Source of the DNA: Actinacidiphila fildesensis
Lineage (GTDB): Bacteria > Actinomycetota > Actinomycetes > Streptomycetales > Streptomycetaceae
DNA length: 64,000 nucleotides
Reading direction: 5' to 3' (one strand)
Assembly (NCBI RefSeq): GCF_042652185.1
Contig: NZ_JBHSIX010000007.1
This document shows, piece by piece, positions 24,443 to 33,484 of this stretch. The notes under the pieces were generated by a model, which had not been told where the DNA came from, searched no databases, and was given only the letters and a program-made list of their open reading frames with translations. Every line of letters begins with the position of its first letter. Within the stretch, counting starts at the first letter, position 1. The translations under genes were made by a program, and so were the position numbers.

Positions 24443-25279
24443 ATGCCCCAGCACACCCCCGGGCCGGACCGGGCCACGGCGGCCACCGCCGCGCGCAGTG
24501 CCCCCCGTCCCGCCGCCCCCACCTCGCTCGACGCGCTGTGGCGGACCTACAAGTCCACGGCGGACGCGAAGCTCCGGGAGCAGCTCATCCTGCACTACTC
24601 GCCGCTGGTGAAGTACGTCGCGGGACGGGTCAGCGTCGGTCTGCCGGCCAACGTCGAGCAGGCGGACTTCGTGTCCTCGGGGGTCTTCGGGCTCATCGAC
24701 GCCATCGAGAAGTTCGACCCGGAACGGGCGATCAAGTTCGAGACGTACGCGATCACCCGGATCCGCGGCGCCATGATCGACGAGCTGCGGGCACTGGACT
24801 GGATCCCGCGCTCCGTACGGCAGAAGGCGCGTGCAGTGGAGCGCGCCTACGCCACCCTGGAGGCCTCGCTGCGGCGCACCCCCAGCGAGTCCGAGGTCGC
24901 TGCCGAGATGGGCCTCGGACTGGAGGAACTGCACGGAGTGTTCAGCGCCCTGTCGCTGGCCAACGTGGTGGCGCTGGAGGAGCTGCTGCACGTCGGCGGT
25001 GACAGCGGCGACCGGCTCAGCCTGGTCGACACCCTGGAGGACACCGGTGCCGACAACCCGGTGGAGGTCGCGGAGGACCGCGAGCTGCGCCGGTTGCTGG
25101 CCCGCGCGGTGAACACCCTCCCGGAGCGCGAGAAGACCGTTGTGACGCTCTACTACTACGAGGGGCTCACGCTCGCCGAGATCGGCCAGGTGCTCGGTGT
25201 CACCGAGAGCCGGGTCAGCCAGATCCACACCAAATCGGTGCTGCAGTTGCGCGCGAAGCTGGCGGACGTCGGCCGCTGA
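24443..25279 (+). CDS. whiG: RNA polymerase sigma factor WhiG
   Basis: The sporulation sigma factor that commits aerial hyphae to spore formation; FliA-type sigma-28 family. 278 residues after a Pro/Ala-rich N-tail. Region 2 is LVKYVAGRVSVGLPANVEQA and VFGLIDAIEKFDPERAIKFE; region 3 starts at SVRQKARAVERAYATLE; region 4 is LPEREKTVVTLYYYEGLTL with the recognition helix GVTESRVSQIHTKSVLQL. In S. coelicolor WhiG is held by the anti-sigma RsiG with c-di-GMP. The TetR gene follows after 26 bases. Confidence 0.97.
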   Translation: MPQHTPGPDRATAATAARSAPRPAAPTSLDALWRTYKSTADAKLREQLILHYSPLVKYVAGRVSVGLPANVEQADFVSSGVFGLIDAIEKFDPERAIKFETYAITRIRGAMIDELRALDWIPRSVRQKARAVERAYATLEASLRRTPSESEVAAEMGLGLEELHGVFSALSLANVVALEELLHVGGDSGDRLSLVDTLEDTGADNPVEVAEDRELRRLLARAVNTLPEREKTVVTLYYYEGLTLAEIGQVLGVTESRVSQIHTKSVLQLRAKLADVGR

Positions 25280-25305
25280 CGCCGGTCACCGCCTACAGTG
25301 GACGG

Positions 25306-26007
25306 GTGCCCAGGATTCGAGCGGCCTCGGTGGCCGAGCACCGGACGATGCAGCGCGACGCCCTGCTGGACGCCGCCCGATCCCTCCTGACCGAGGGCGG
25401 CACGGAGGCGCTGACCTTCCCCGCCCTGGCCGAACGCACCGGCCTCGCACGGTCGTCCGTCTATGAGTACTTCCGCTCCCGGGCGGCTGTCGTCGAGGAA
25501 CTGTGCTCCGTCGACTTCCCGGTCTGGGCCGCCGAGGTCGAGGCGGCGATGGAGGCCGCCGACGGCGCCGCGGCCAAGATCGAGGCGTATGTCCGCAGCC
25601 AGCTCACCCTGGTCGGCGACCGGCGGCACCGGGCCGTGGTGGCCATCTCGGCGGGCGAGCTGGACGCCGGGGCCCGCGAGAAGATCCGCGCGGCGCACGG
25701 CGGTCTGGTCGCCATGGTGGTCGAGGCGCTGGGCGACCTCGGACACGAGGAGCCACGGCTGACGGCGATGCTGCTGCAGGGCGTCGTGGACGCCGCGGTG
25801 CGCCGGATCGAGCTGGGCGCCGCCGAGGTCCCTGAGCGGATCGTCGACGCCGCGGTGGCTATGGCCCTGCGCGGAGTGCAGAGCCCGGCCACCACCTCAG
25901 CCCCGACCCCGGAACCGGCCCTGACCCCGGAACCGGCCCCGGTATCGGATTCGGTATCGGATTCGGTATCGGATTCGGCCACGAGCCCCCTCGTGGAACA
26001 GCTGTAG
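25306..26007 (+). CDS. TetR family transcriptional regulator with repetitive C-terminal tail
   Basis: A 233-residue regulator. The N-terminal helix-turn-helix is clear: LLDAARSLLTEGGTEALTFP, AERTGLARSSVYEYFRSRAA (about 23-62). The ligand domain runs to about residue 190. The last 40 residues are low-complexity: TPEPALTPEPAP then SDSVSDSVSDS, the latter encoded by three exact 12-bp repeats. This tail overlaps the opposing M23 gene by 149 bases. It is placed between whiG and rpsB in many streptomycetes; target unknown. Confidence 0.88.
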   Translation: MPRIRAASVAEHRTMQRDALLDAARSLLTEGGTEALTFPALAERTGLARSSVYEYFRSRAAVVEELCSVDFPVWAAEVEAAMEAADGAAAKIEAYVRSQLTLVGDRRHRAVVAISAGELDAGAREKIRAAHGGLVAMVVEALGDLGHEEPRLTAMLLQGVVDAAVRRIELGAAEVPERIVDAAVAMALRGVQSPATTSAPTPEPALTPEPAPVSDSVSDSVSDSATSPLVEQL

Positions 26008-26677
26008 TTCCCGTTCCGGCCGCCGGCTCGGGAACGCCGAACACCGGCAGCAGCCGGGACCGGCCGGCGCGCTTCATCCAGTCGGGCAGCAGGGTCAGCG
26101 GGTCGAGGTAGACGTCCCCGCGCAGCAGCCCCCAGTGCAGACAGCCCGCGGGGCAGTGCCACGGCCCGCGCTCCAGCACTCCCACCACCTGGCCCGCGGT
26201 CACCTCGTCACCCACCGCGACCTGGGCCCGTACCGGTTCATAGGTGGTGCGCAGACCGCCCGGCAGCAGGACCGAGACCACATCGACGCCGGCCACCCGG
26301 CCGGCGAACGACACCCTCCCCGGCGCGGCTGACCGCACCGGAGTGCCCGGTCCCGCCCGGAGATCCACTCCTCGGTGCCCACGGCCCCACGGAGACGCGG
26401 GTGGCTCGAAAGCGCGCTCCACCACCGGCCGCCCGCCCGCAGCCCCACCCGCCGTCCCACTCCCCGCCCCACCCGAGCCGCCGTCGACCGGCCAGCTCCG
26501 GGCGCTGGGCGAAGGCTCCCCGAGCGCCCCGGGCGAAGGCACCCCGGCCGCCCCGTTCGACGCCACCCCGGCGGGCCCGCCGGGACTCGCGACCGGCAGC
26601 GGTACGGCGAAGGCCAGCGAGGCGAGGAGCGAGAGCCACAAGGGCAGAACGAAAGGAAGAACCGGGGAAGCGACCAT
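25859..26677 (-). CDS. Secreted M23-family (LytM-like) peptidase
   Basis: A 272-residue probable exported murein peptidase. The start MVASPVLPFVLPLWLSLLAS is a signal peptide ending near FAVPLPVAS. After a Gly/Pro/Ser-rich linker the LytM domain starts at about residue 85: GHRGVDL supplies the first H-x3-D zinc ligands and PAGCLHWGLLRGD the second motif. The latter reads CLHWG where active enzymes usually have HLHFG, so one of the final histidines is replaced and activity is doubtful. The C-terminus is repetitive (NPIPNPIPNPIPGPVPGSG) and overlaps the TetR gene tail-to-tail by 149 bases. It is divergent from rpsB. Confidence 0.85.
   Translation of the reverse strand: MVASPVLPFVLPLWLSLLASLAFAVPLPVASPGGPAGVASNGAAGVPSPGALGEPSPSARSWPVDGGSGGAGSGTAGGAAGGRPVVERAFEPPASPWGRGHRGVDLRAGPGTPVRSAAPGRVSFAGRVAGVDVVSVLLPGGLRTTYEPVRAQVAVGDEVTAGQVVGVLERGPWHCPAGCLHWGLLRGDVYLDPLTLLPDWMKRAGRSRLLPVFGVPEPAAGTGTTAVPRGGSWPNPIPNPIPNPIPGPVPGSGPVPGSGLRWWPGSALRAGP
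25941..25976. repeat. Three exact 12-bp tandem repeats inside overlapping genes
   Basis: GGTATCGGATTC occurs three times without spacer at 25941, 25953 and 25965. On the plus strand it encodes VSDS units of the TetR tail; on the minus strand it encodes NPIP units of the M23-like protein. Being a multiple of three, copy-number change keeps both frames. Confidence 0.95.
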
Positions 26678-26950
26678 GCTCCGACGGTCCCGTATTCCGG
26701 CCGCGAAAGACGATCATGAATGCGGCCTGTGGATAAACCGGTGGCCGAAGAAGCTGTCGTTCCGCACTCCGCCGGTCACGTACACTTTCTCTGGCGATCC
26801 GGGTCACCGGGTCGACTTCGCACGCCCCGCCACCGACTTCCTCGTGAAGGGTGGCCGCGCCCCTCGGTCCCTCGTGGCACGGCGCGTCGGGGCGTCAGGC
26901 GCGACGGCCGTCCGGCCGCCGCGATAACCGAGTCCTCAAGGAGCGCGGCC
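26678..26950. other. Divergent promoter and leader region of rpsB
   Basis: 273 bases between the M23 gene and rpsB. TACACT at about 26779 is a plausible -10 for rpsB, leaving a leader of about 160 bases rich in short GC hairpins. A clear AAGGAG (26938-26943) lies just before the ATG. Confidence 0.4.
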
Positions 26951-27895
<945 letters not shown>

Positions 27896-27921
27896 GGCTC
27901 CGCCTTCCAGTACGTGTGACG

Positions 27922-27947
27922 ACGGCGGGGGCTCCGGCCCCCGCCGT
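27922..27947 (+). terminator. Hairpin between rpsB and tsf (terminator or attenuator)
   Basis: A perfect 11-bp inverted repeat (ACGGCGGGGGC and complement) with a TCCG loop, 26 bases after rpsB. In many bacteria rpsB-tsf read-through is partial at such a site. Confidence 0.7.
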
Positions 27948-27993
27948 TCACCCGTAGATCAACCGACTCTCATCGGGAAGAGACTCAACGACC

Positions 27994-28830
27994 ATGGCGA
28001 ACTACACCGCCGCTGACGTCAAGAAGCTCCGCGAGCTGACCGCCGCCGGCATGATGGACTGCAAGAACGCTCTCGTAGAGGCCGAAGGCGACCTGGACAA
28101 GGCCGTCGAGATCCTCCGTGTCAAGGGCCAGAAGGGCGTCACCAAGCGCGAAGGCCGTTCGGCCTCCAACGGTGCCGTCGTCTCCCTGATCGCCGAGGGT
28201 GCTTCCGAGGGCGTGCTCCTCGAGCTCAACTGCGAGACCGACTTCGTCGCGAAGGGTGACAAGTTCGTCACCGTCGCCGACGCGCTGGCCGCGCACGTCG
28301 CCGCCACCAAGCCCGCCGACCTCGAGACGCTGCTCGCGTCCGAGATCAAGGACGGCCAGACCGTCCAGGCGTTCGTCGACGAGGCCAACGCCACCCTCGG
28401 CGAGAAGATCGTGCTGAGCCGCTTCGCGCAGTTCACCGACGGCTACGTCGCCTCCTACCTGCACCGCACCAGCCCGGACCTGCCCCCGCAGGTCGGCGTG
28501 CTGGTCGAGCTGGACAAGGAGAACGCCGAGGTCGCGAAGGACGTCGCGCAGCACATCGCCGCGTTCTCGCCGCTCTTCCTGTCCCGCGAGGACATCCCCG
28601 CCGACGTGCTCGAGAACGAGCGCCGCGTGGCCGAGGCCACCGCGCGCGAGGAGGGCAAGCCGGAGGCCGCGCTCGCCCGCATCGTCGAGGGCCGTGTGAC
28701 GGGCTACGTCAAGGAGAACTCCGTTCTCGAGCAGTCCTTCGCGAAGGACAGCAAGAAGACCGTCCAGAAGGTTCTGGACGAGGCCGGTGTCACGCTGAAG
28801 CGTTTCGCGCGCTTCCGCGTCGGTGTCTGA
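27994..28830 (+). CDS. tsf: Translation elongation factor Ts
   Basis: Guanine-nucleotide exchange factor for EF-Tu. The 278-residue product starts MANYTAADVKKLRELTAAGM followed by MDCKNALVEA, the EF-Ts UBA-like domain, then ELNCETDFVAKGDKF, and ends in the dimerisation/core domain (VTGYVKENSVLEQSFAKD). Follows rpsB after 98 bases containing a hairpin. Confidence 0.97.
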   Translation: MANYTAADVKKLRELTAAGMMDCKNALVEAEGDLDKAVEILRVKGQKGVTKREGRSASNGAVVSLIAEGASEGVLLELNCETDFVAKGDKFVTVADALAAHVAATKPADLETLLASEIKDGQTVQAFVDEANATLGEKIVLSRFAQFTDGYVASYLHRTSPDLPPQVGVLVELDKENAEVAKDVAQHIAAFSPLFLSREDIPADVLENERRVAEATAREEGKPEAALARIVEGRVTGYVKENSVLEQSFAKDSKKTVQKVLDEAGVTLKRFARFRVGV

Positions 28831-28870
28831 GCCAGCCAGCGAATGACCGACGACCCCGCTAGGGTCGGAC

Positions 28871-28957
28871 GCGGTCGGCCGCCCGCCGGCCGACCGCAGT
28901 AGTGACGAGGAGGCCATTGCCGTAGAGGGAACCCATGTGGACCCACGGCAATGGCCT
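28871..28957 (+). terminator. Two consecutive hairpins between tsf and pyrH
   Basis: First hairpin: 10-bp arms at 28871-28880 and 28888-28897. Second: perfect 13-bp arms at 28911-28923 and 28945-28957 with a 21-nt loop. They lie 40 bases after tsf and end 27 bases before the pyrH ATG, so they probably terminate tsf mRNA or attenuate pyrH. Confidence 0.65.
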
Positions 28958-28984
28958 TCTTCGTACGCGCATGAGGAGATCTCC

Positions 28985-29782
28985 ATGGATGAGGGCGCCG
29001 ACAAGGCCGCCGACAAGGCCAGCGACTCCGGGACCGGCACCGCGTCCGGCACCGGGGTTCCGCGGAGCCGGTACCTGCTGAAGCTGTCCGGCGAGGCCTT
29101 CGCCGGAGGCGGCGGACTGGGCGTCGACCCGGACGTCGTCCACGCGATCGCCCGCGAGATCGCGGCCGTCGTCCAAGAGGGCTACGAGATCGCCATCGTC
29201 ATCGGCGGCGGCAACTTCTTCCGTGGCGCGGAGCTCCAGCAGCGCGGCATGGACCGGGCCCGCTCGGACTACATGGGCATGCTCGGCACCGTCATGAACT
29301 GCCTCGCCCTCCAGGACTTCCTGGAGAAGGAAGGCATCGAGACCCGCGTGCAGACCGCCATCACGATGGGCCAGGTCGCCGAGCCGTACATCCCGCTGCG
29401 CGCCGTGCGGCACCTGGAGAAGGGCCGCGTCGTCATCTTCGGCGCCGGTATGGGCATGCCGTACTTCTCCACCGACACCACCGCCGCCCAGCGCGCCCTG
29501 GAGATCGACGCCCAGGCGCTGCTCATGGGCAAGAACGGGGTCGACGGGGTCTACGACTCCGACCCCAAGCACAACCCGGACGCGGTCAAGTACGACGCCT
29601 TGGAGTACAGCGAGGTCATCTCGCGGGACCTCAAGGTCGCCGACGCCACCGCGATCACCCTGTGCCGTGACAACAAGCTGCCGATCCTCGTCTTCGAGCT
29701 GCTCGCCGAGGGAAACATCTCGCGAGCCGTAAAGGGTGAGAAGATCGGCACGCTCGTCAACGACCAGGGCACGCGGGGCTAA
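28985..29782 (+). CDS. pyrH: UMP kinase
   Basis: Phosphorylates UMP to UDP; a hexameric amino-acid-kinase-fold enzyme. I chose the ATG at 28985 (MDEGADKAADKASD), preceded by AGGAG (28974-28978); a GTG at 28937 would fall inside the upstream hairpin. 265 residues, with RYLLKLSGEAFAGGGGLGVD, IVIGGGNFFRG, MDRARSDYMGMLGTVMNCLA and TDTTAAQRALEIDAQALLMG. The 20-residue acidic/Ala N-tail is a streptomycete extra. Followed by frr. Confidence 0.96.
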   Translation: MDEGADKAADKASDSGTGTASGTGVPRSRYLLKLSGEAFAGGGGLGVDPDVVHAIAREIAAVVQEGYEIAIVIGGGNFFRGAELQQRGMDRARSDYMGMLGTVMNCLALQDFLEKEGIETRVQTAITMGQVAEPYIPLRAVRHLEKGRVVIFGAGMGMPYFSTDTTAAQRALEIDAQALLMGKNGVDGVYDSDPKHNPDAVKYDALEYSEVISRDLKVADATAITLCRDNKLPILVFELLAEGNISRAVKGEKIGTLVNDQGTRG

Positions 29783-29884
29783 CCGCCCGCACCCGGGGAT
29801 GGACAACAGGCTGCCGGTCGGACACCGTGCAGGAAAGACGCGCGCAGGGGCCAGGCTCTGCCTTCTGAAAACCAGGAGCACATG

Positions 29885-30442
29885 GTGATTGAAGAGACCC
29901 TCCTCGAGGCCGAGGAGAAGATGGAGAAGGCCGTCATCGTCGCGAAGGACGACTTCGCCGCGATCCGCACCGGCCGTGCGCACCCCGCGATGTTCAACAA
30001 GATCGTGGCCGAGTACTACGGCGCCATCACGCCCATCAACCAGCTGGCGTCCTTCTCGGTGCCGGAGCCCCGGATGGCCGTGGTCTCCCCGTTCGACGTC
30101 AGCGCGCTGCGCAACATCGAAGAGGCGATCCGCAACTCGGACCTCGGCGTCAACCCGAGCAACGACGGCCGCATCATCCGGGTGGTGTTCCCGCAGCTGA
30201 CCGAGGAGCGCCGCAGGGACTACATCAAGGTCGCGCGGAGCAAGTCGGAGGACGCGAAGATCTCGATCCGCGCGATCCGCCGCAAGGCCAAGGAGACCCT
30301 CGACAAGCTCGTCAAGGACGGCGAGTCCGGTGAGGACGACGTGCGTCGCGCCGAGAAGGAGCTCGACGACACGACGAGCAAGTACACGGCCCAGATCGAC
30401 GAGCTGCTCAAGCACAAGGAAGCCGAGCTGCTCGAGGTCTGA
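29885..30442 (+). CDS. frr: Ribosome recycling factor
   Basis: Splits post-termination ribosomes with EF-G. 185 residues from the GTG at 29885, chosen because GGAG (29875-29878) is six bases upstream; an ATG three bases earlier would leave only three. Starts MIEETLLEAEEKMEKAV. The family signature IRTGRAHPAMFNKI and the long helical bundle end (KDGESGEDDVRRAEKELDD) are intact. Confidence 0.97.
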   Translation: MIEETLLEAEEKMEKAVIVAKDDFAAIRTGRAHPAMFNKIVAEYYGAITPINQLASFSVPEPRMAVVSPFDVSALRNIEEAIRNSDLGVNPSNDGRIIRVVFPQLTEERRRDYIKVARSKSEDAKISIRAIRRKAKETLDKLVKDGESGEDDVRRAEKELDDTTSKYTAQIDELLKHKEAELLEV

Positions 30443-30560
30443 CGGACCGCTGCGACACCGCGGTACGACCGTTCGTTCTCCCGGGGGGTGACCCCCGCAC
30501 CCCCCGCCAGAACACCAGGCCGGACGCCTGGTCCGGAACAACAACGCGAGGCGAAACTCA

Positions 30561-31547
30561 GTGAACGACTCCTCCTGGAGTGCCACGCCGCGCTCCGGCC
30601 ACTGGGAAACGCCGGCGGGGGGACCGGGCGACGGCTCGGCGGGTTTCGCGCAGGATGCGCTCGACGCAGCGCAGACTCGTCGTATGCCGCCTGAGCCGTC
30701 ACCGGAACCGGAACCCGTCCCGCCCGTGAAGAAGTCCGCAGGTCGCAACCTGCGGGCCGCGATAGGGGTCGGCGTCGGCATGGGCGCGGTCATCGTCGCG
30801 TCGCTGTTCATCGTCAAGGCCGCCTTCGTCGGTGTGGTGGCGCTCGCCGTCGTCGTCGGCCTGTGGGAGCTCACCTCCCGGCTCGCGGAGAAGAAGTCCA
30901 TCCGCATCCCGCTCGTACCGCTCGCGGTCGGCGGGGTCGCCATGGTCGTCGCGGGCTACGCGCGCGGCGCCGAGGGCGCGTGGGTCGCCATGGCGCTCAC
31001 CTCGCTCGCCATCCTCGTCTGGCGGATGACCGAGCCGCCGGAGAACTACCTGCGGGATGTCACCGCCGGCATCTTCGCCGCCTTCTACGTGCCGTTCCTC
31101 GCCACCTTCGTGTCGATGATGCTCGCCGCGGACGACGGCCCCTGGCGGGTCCTCGTCTTCCTGCTGCTCACCGTGATCAGCGACACAGGCGCCTACGCCG
31201 TCGGCTGGCGCTTCGGCCGCCGCCTCCTCGCCCCGCGCATCAGCCCCGGCAAGACCCGCGCCGGCCTCTTCGGCGCCATCGCCTTCGCCATGACGGCCGG
31301 CGCCCTGTCGATGCAGTACCTGATCGACGACGGCAAATGGTGGCAGGGCCTGATCCTGGGCCTGGTCGCAGCAGTCAGCGCCACCCTCGGCGACCTCGGC
31401 GAATCCATGATCAAGCGCGACCTCGGCATCAAGGACATGGGCACCCTCCTCCCCGGCCACGGCGGCATCATGGACCGCCTCGACTCCCTCCTCCCCACGG
31501 CCCCGGTGGTCTGGCTGCTCATGGTCGTCTTCGTGGGGACCGGCTGA
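30561..31547 (+). CDS. cdsA: Phosphatidate cytidylyltransferase
   Basis: Makes CDP-diacylglycerol, the precursor of all phospholipids, in the cytoplasmic membrane. 328 residues from the GTG at 30561; about 60 Pro/Gly/Ser-rich residues precede eight or so membrane spans beginning GVGVGMGAVIVASLFIV. The CDS signature is intact: SDTGAYAVGWRFGRR and DLGIKDMGTLLPGHGG followed by IMDRLDS. In the element-free chromosome rlmN would start about 30 bases after this stop, so cdsA and rlmN would be co-transcribed; here the mobile element separates them by 14.4 kb. Confidence 0.95.
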   Translation: MNDSSWSATPRSGHWETPAGGPGDGSAGFAQDALDAAQTRRMPPEPSPEPEPVPPVKKSAGRNLRAAIGVGVGMGAVIVASLFIVKAAFVGVVALAVVVGLWELTSRLAEKKSIRIPLVPLAVGGVAMVVAGYARGAEGAWVAMALTSLAILVWRMTEPPENYLRDVTAGIFAAFYVPFLATFVSMMLAADDGPWRVLVFLLLTVISDTGAYAVGWRFGRRLLAPRISPGKTRAGLFGAIAFAMTAGALSMQYLIDDGKWWQGLILGLVAAVSATLGDLGESMIKRDLGIKDMGTLLPGHGGIMDRLDSLLPTAPVVWLLMVVFVGTG

Positions 31548-31556
31548 CCTCCGCGC

Positions 31557-31597
31557 GTCTGCGACACTGGTAGGACCATGCCTGTACCCGGAGAACT
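31557..31597 (+). repeat. attL, left 41-bp direct repeat
   Basis: Identical to 45977-46017 except position 31574 (G here, C at 45994). It contains the displaced rlmN start (ATG at 31578) and first six codons; after GAGAACT the sequence departs from rlmN. The integrase stop lies 60 bases away. Confidence 0.92.
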
Positions 31598-31620
31598 TTC
31601 TCCTGGAATGGCGAACGTGC

Positions 31621-31650
31621 GCCCCACCAGCGGTTTCCCGCTGATGGGGC
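31621..31650 (+). terminator. Terminator just inside attL
   Basis: GCCCCACCAGCGG and CCGCTGATGGGGC pair with one mismatch across a TTTC loop, followed on the plus strand by TCTTGTTT. It faces transcription arriving from cdsA, and on the minus strand it is the first hairpin after int. Confidence 0.75.
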
Positions 31651-31656
31651 TCTTGT

Positions 31657-32922
31657 TTATGCCGCCTGGACCGTCCCTGGGCCGTGATCATGGTCGGCCG
31701 ACCCCAGATACAGCTTGTCGATGGCCCGCCGGGTCCGCTCCTGGCTGCTCGGCATGAGGTGCGTATAGATCCTGAGCGTGAAGCCGGGATCACTGTGCCC
31801 GAGGTACTGGCTCACCGCCTTGATGTTCTCGCCAGCGTCCAGAAGCGCGGACGCGTAGAAGTGCCTCAGCGCGTGCATGCCGTGCTCGCGTGCCGAGACG
31901 TACGCCTTGCCCTTCTCAGGCATGGGGATGACCCCTGCTACGGCCAGAGCGGGCTTCCAGACGAACATGTTGAAGTTGCTGCGGTAAGCCACCCCGCTCG
32001 TGCCGTTGCTGAACAGCAGGCGGTGCGTCACCTCCGGTCCGTCCGGTGTCAGCCATGGCAGGGTGACCGGCGTCGGCGGGAATCGCTCCATGTGCGCTCG
32101 CAGCCGCTGAGCGACAGCCGCCGACAGCGGCACGTCCCGCAGCTTCCCGCCCTTGGGAGGTGCGAACACCGCCTTGCCGGCAATCATCTTGATCTGCCGA
32201 ACCACATGAACGGTGTCGGTTGCGAAGTCGGCGGCGTCCTCGGCGAAGCCGATGATCTCGCCCTGTCGGAGCCCGCATCCGCCGGCCAAGTCCACCATCG
32301 GGCGAAAGCCCTCCGGCAGAGCGGCCCGCACCGCGAACACGCGCTCCGGCTCCCAGGGGGCGACACGCCTCGCCTCGCCCTTGGGCGCTTTGACCGAACG
32401 CGAACCGCACGGGTTGCGGCTCAGCAAGTCGTCATCCACAGCGGCGGAAAGCACCGTGCGAACGTTGGCGAAGATGACCCGTGCGTATCCGCCCGTGACC
32501 CCGGCCTCCTCCATCGCCCTTACCCACGCTCGGATGTGCGCGGGTTGGAAGGAGCCCATCGGGCGGCCACCGATGTACGGGTAGGCGTGCAGCCGTAGCC
32601 GTGTCTCCGCCGCGTACCGGGTCGTCAGATCCGAGGTCTGCGACGCCAACCATTTGTCGGCGTACTGCTGGAAGGTGATGCGGCTTTCGCGCGGGTCGAT
32701 GTACCGCCCGCGCGACATGTCCGCCTCGATCAGCGACAGCCATTCGTCGGCCTGCCGCTTCTGCTTGTCGGGGAAGGACTGGCTTTTCTCAGTGCCATCC
32801 GGCCCGATGTACCGGGCGCGGTAGCGGAGCCCGAGACCGTATCGGTCGCTCTTGACCCGGACGGTCTTTCCATCGGCGGTCTTTTCGGTCTTGTACCAGC
32901 GGTCTTGGATGTGGCCAGCCAT
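31657..32922 (-). CDS. int: Site-specific tyrosine recombinase (integrase)
   Basis: A 421-residue phage-type integrase that catalyses element integration and excision at the rlmN site. The N-terminal arm-binding/SAM-like part (ITFQQYADKWLASQTSD) precedes the catalytic domain: first Arg in GGCGLRQGEIIGF, Lys in PPKGGKLRDVPLS, HxxR as MHALRHFYASALL, and His plus Tyr nucleophile in YLGHSDPGFTLRIYTHLM (near 390). All catalytic residues are present. It points to attL, as in pSAM2-like elements. A perfect 17-bp inverted repeat lies between it and xis upstream. Confidence 0.95.
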   Translation of the reverse strand: MAGHIQDRWYKTEKTADGKTVRVKSDRYGLGLRYRARYIGPDGTEKSQSFPDKQKRQADEWLSLIEADMSRGRYIDPRESRITFQQYADKWLASQTSDLTTRYAAETRLRLHAYPYIGGRPMGSFQPAHIRAWVRAMEEAGVTGGYARVIFANVRTVLSAAVDDDLLSRNPCGSRSVKAPKGEARRVAPWEPERVFAVRAALPEGFRPMVDLAGGCGLRQGEIIGFAEDAADFATDTVHVVRQIKMIAGKAVFAPPKGGKLRDVPLSAAVAQRLRAHMERFPPTPVTLPWLTPDGPEVTHRLLFSNGTSGVAYRSNFNMFVWKPALAVAGVIPMPEKGKAYVSAREHGMHALRHFYASALLDAGENIKAVSQYLGHSDPGFTLRIYTHLMPSSQERTRRAIDKLYLGSADHDHGPGTVQAA

Positions 32923-32967
32923 GGTGAGCTGATCCTTTCGACGTGGCGGTGATCATCAGGGCGTGAG

Positions 32968-33012
32968 CGCAGATCGGCCGGACAACCTTTGTGGCTGTCC
33001 GGCCGATCTGCG
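32968..33012 (-). terminator. Perfect 17-bp inverted repeat between xis and int
   Basis: Arms 32968-32984 and 32996-33012 with an 11-nt loop. It starts 15 bases after the xis stop and ends 46 bases before int, so it may terminate or attenuate transcription entering int. Confidence 0.65.
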
Positions 33013-33026
33013 GTGTGGGAGGGGCG

Positions 33027-33263
33027 TTACATGGCGTCCAGCGCCATGCGGCCAGCCACCCACGCTTGGACGGCGGCGGGGTCGTAGCGCAGGTGCCGGC
33101 CGACGCGGAATCCGGGCGGACCGACCCGCTTACGGCGCCATCCATAGACGGTCTCGACGCTGGGCAGCCCCAGCAGGGCTACGAGGTTTTCGGGGGTGAG
33201 GTAGCGGTCCGGGAGGCCGGAGCGCAGGGCGGTACGCGGGTCACTCGTGGTGGGCGCTGCCAT
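33027..33263 (-). CDS. xis: Excisionase-like helix-turn-helix protein
   Basis: A 78-residue MerR-type (HTH_17) DNA-binding protein: YLTPENLVALLGLPSVETVY, then GWRRKRVGPPGFRVGRHLRY and a WV-containing end. In pSAM2 and relatives a protein of this type, encoded next to int, directs excision. A GAGGAG ribosome site lies 10 bases before the ATG. It lies immediately downstream of the long palindrome. Confidence 0.85.
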   Translation of the reverse strand: MAAPTTSDPRTALRSGLPDRYLTPENLVALLGLPSVETVYGWRRKRVGPPGFRVGRHLRYDPAAVQAWVAGRMALDAM

Positions 33264-33294
33264 GGTTCGGTGTCTCCTCGGGGTGTGGAGTGGG

Positions 33295-33484
33295 GCGGAA
33301 AGGTCCGGAAAGGTCGGAAAGCCCTGTGGCCTGCGGTTTTGATGGGGCGGAAAGGGGTCCGCCAGGGGGTCCGCTAAGTTCGGCCGCTGGAAGGCGCAGA
33401 CTTTCCGGACCTCCTAGCGGACCCCTTTCCGGACGGGTGTTTCCGCAGGTCACTGGGCTTTGCGACCTTTCCGGACCTTTCCGG
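33295..33484. repeat. 190-bp interrupted palindrome between rep and xis
   Basis: Left arm 33295-33378 and right arm 33401-33484 (84 nt each) are inverted copies around a 22-nt loop. The outer 42 nt match at 38 positions; the inner 31 nt match at 27; an 11-nt non-matching bubble lies between. The arms are built from short direct repeats such as CGGAAAGGTC. The right arm abuts the stop codon of the replication gene. Candidate replication origin, transfer site or terminator. Confidence 0.9.

Noticed and set aside
25941..25976. CRISPR-like repeat array
   Set aside because: Three 12-bp repeats without spacers inside coding sequence; a tandem repeat, not CRISPR. No CRISPR array was seen anywhere in the window.
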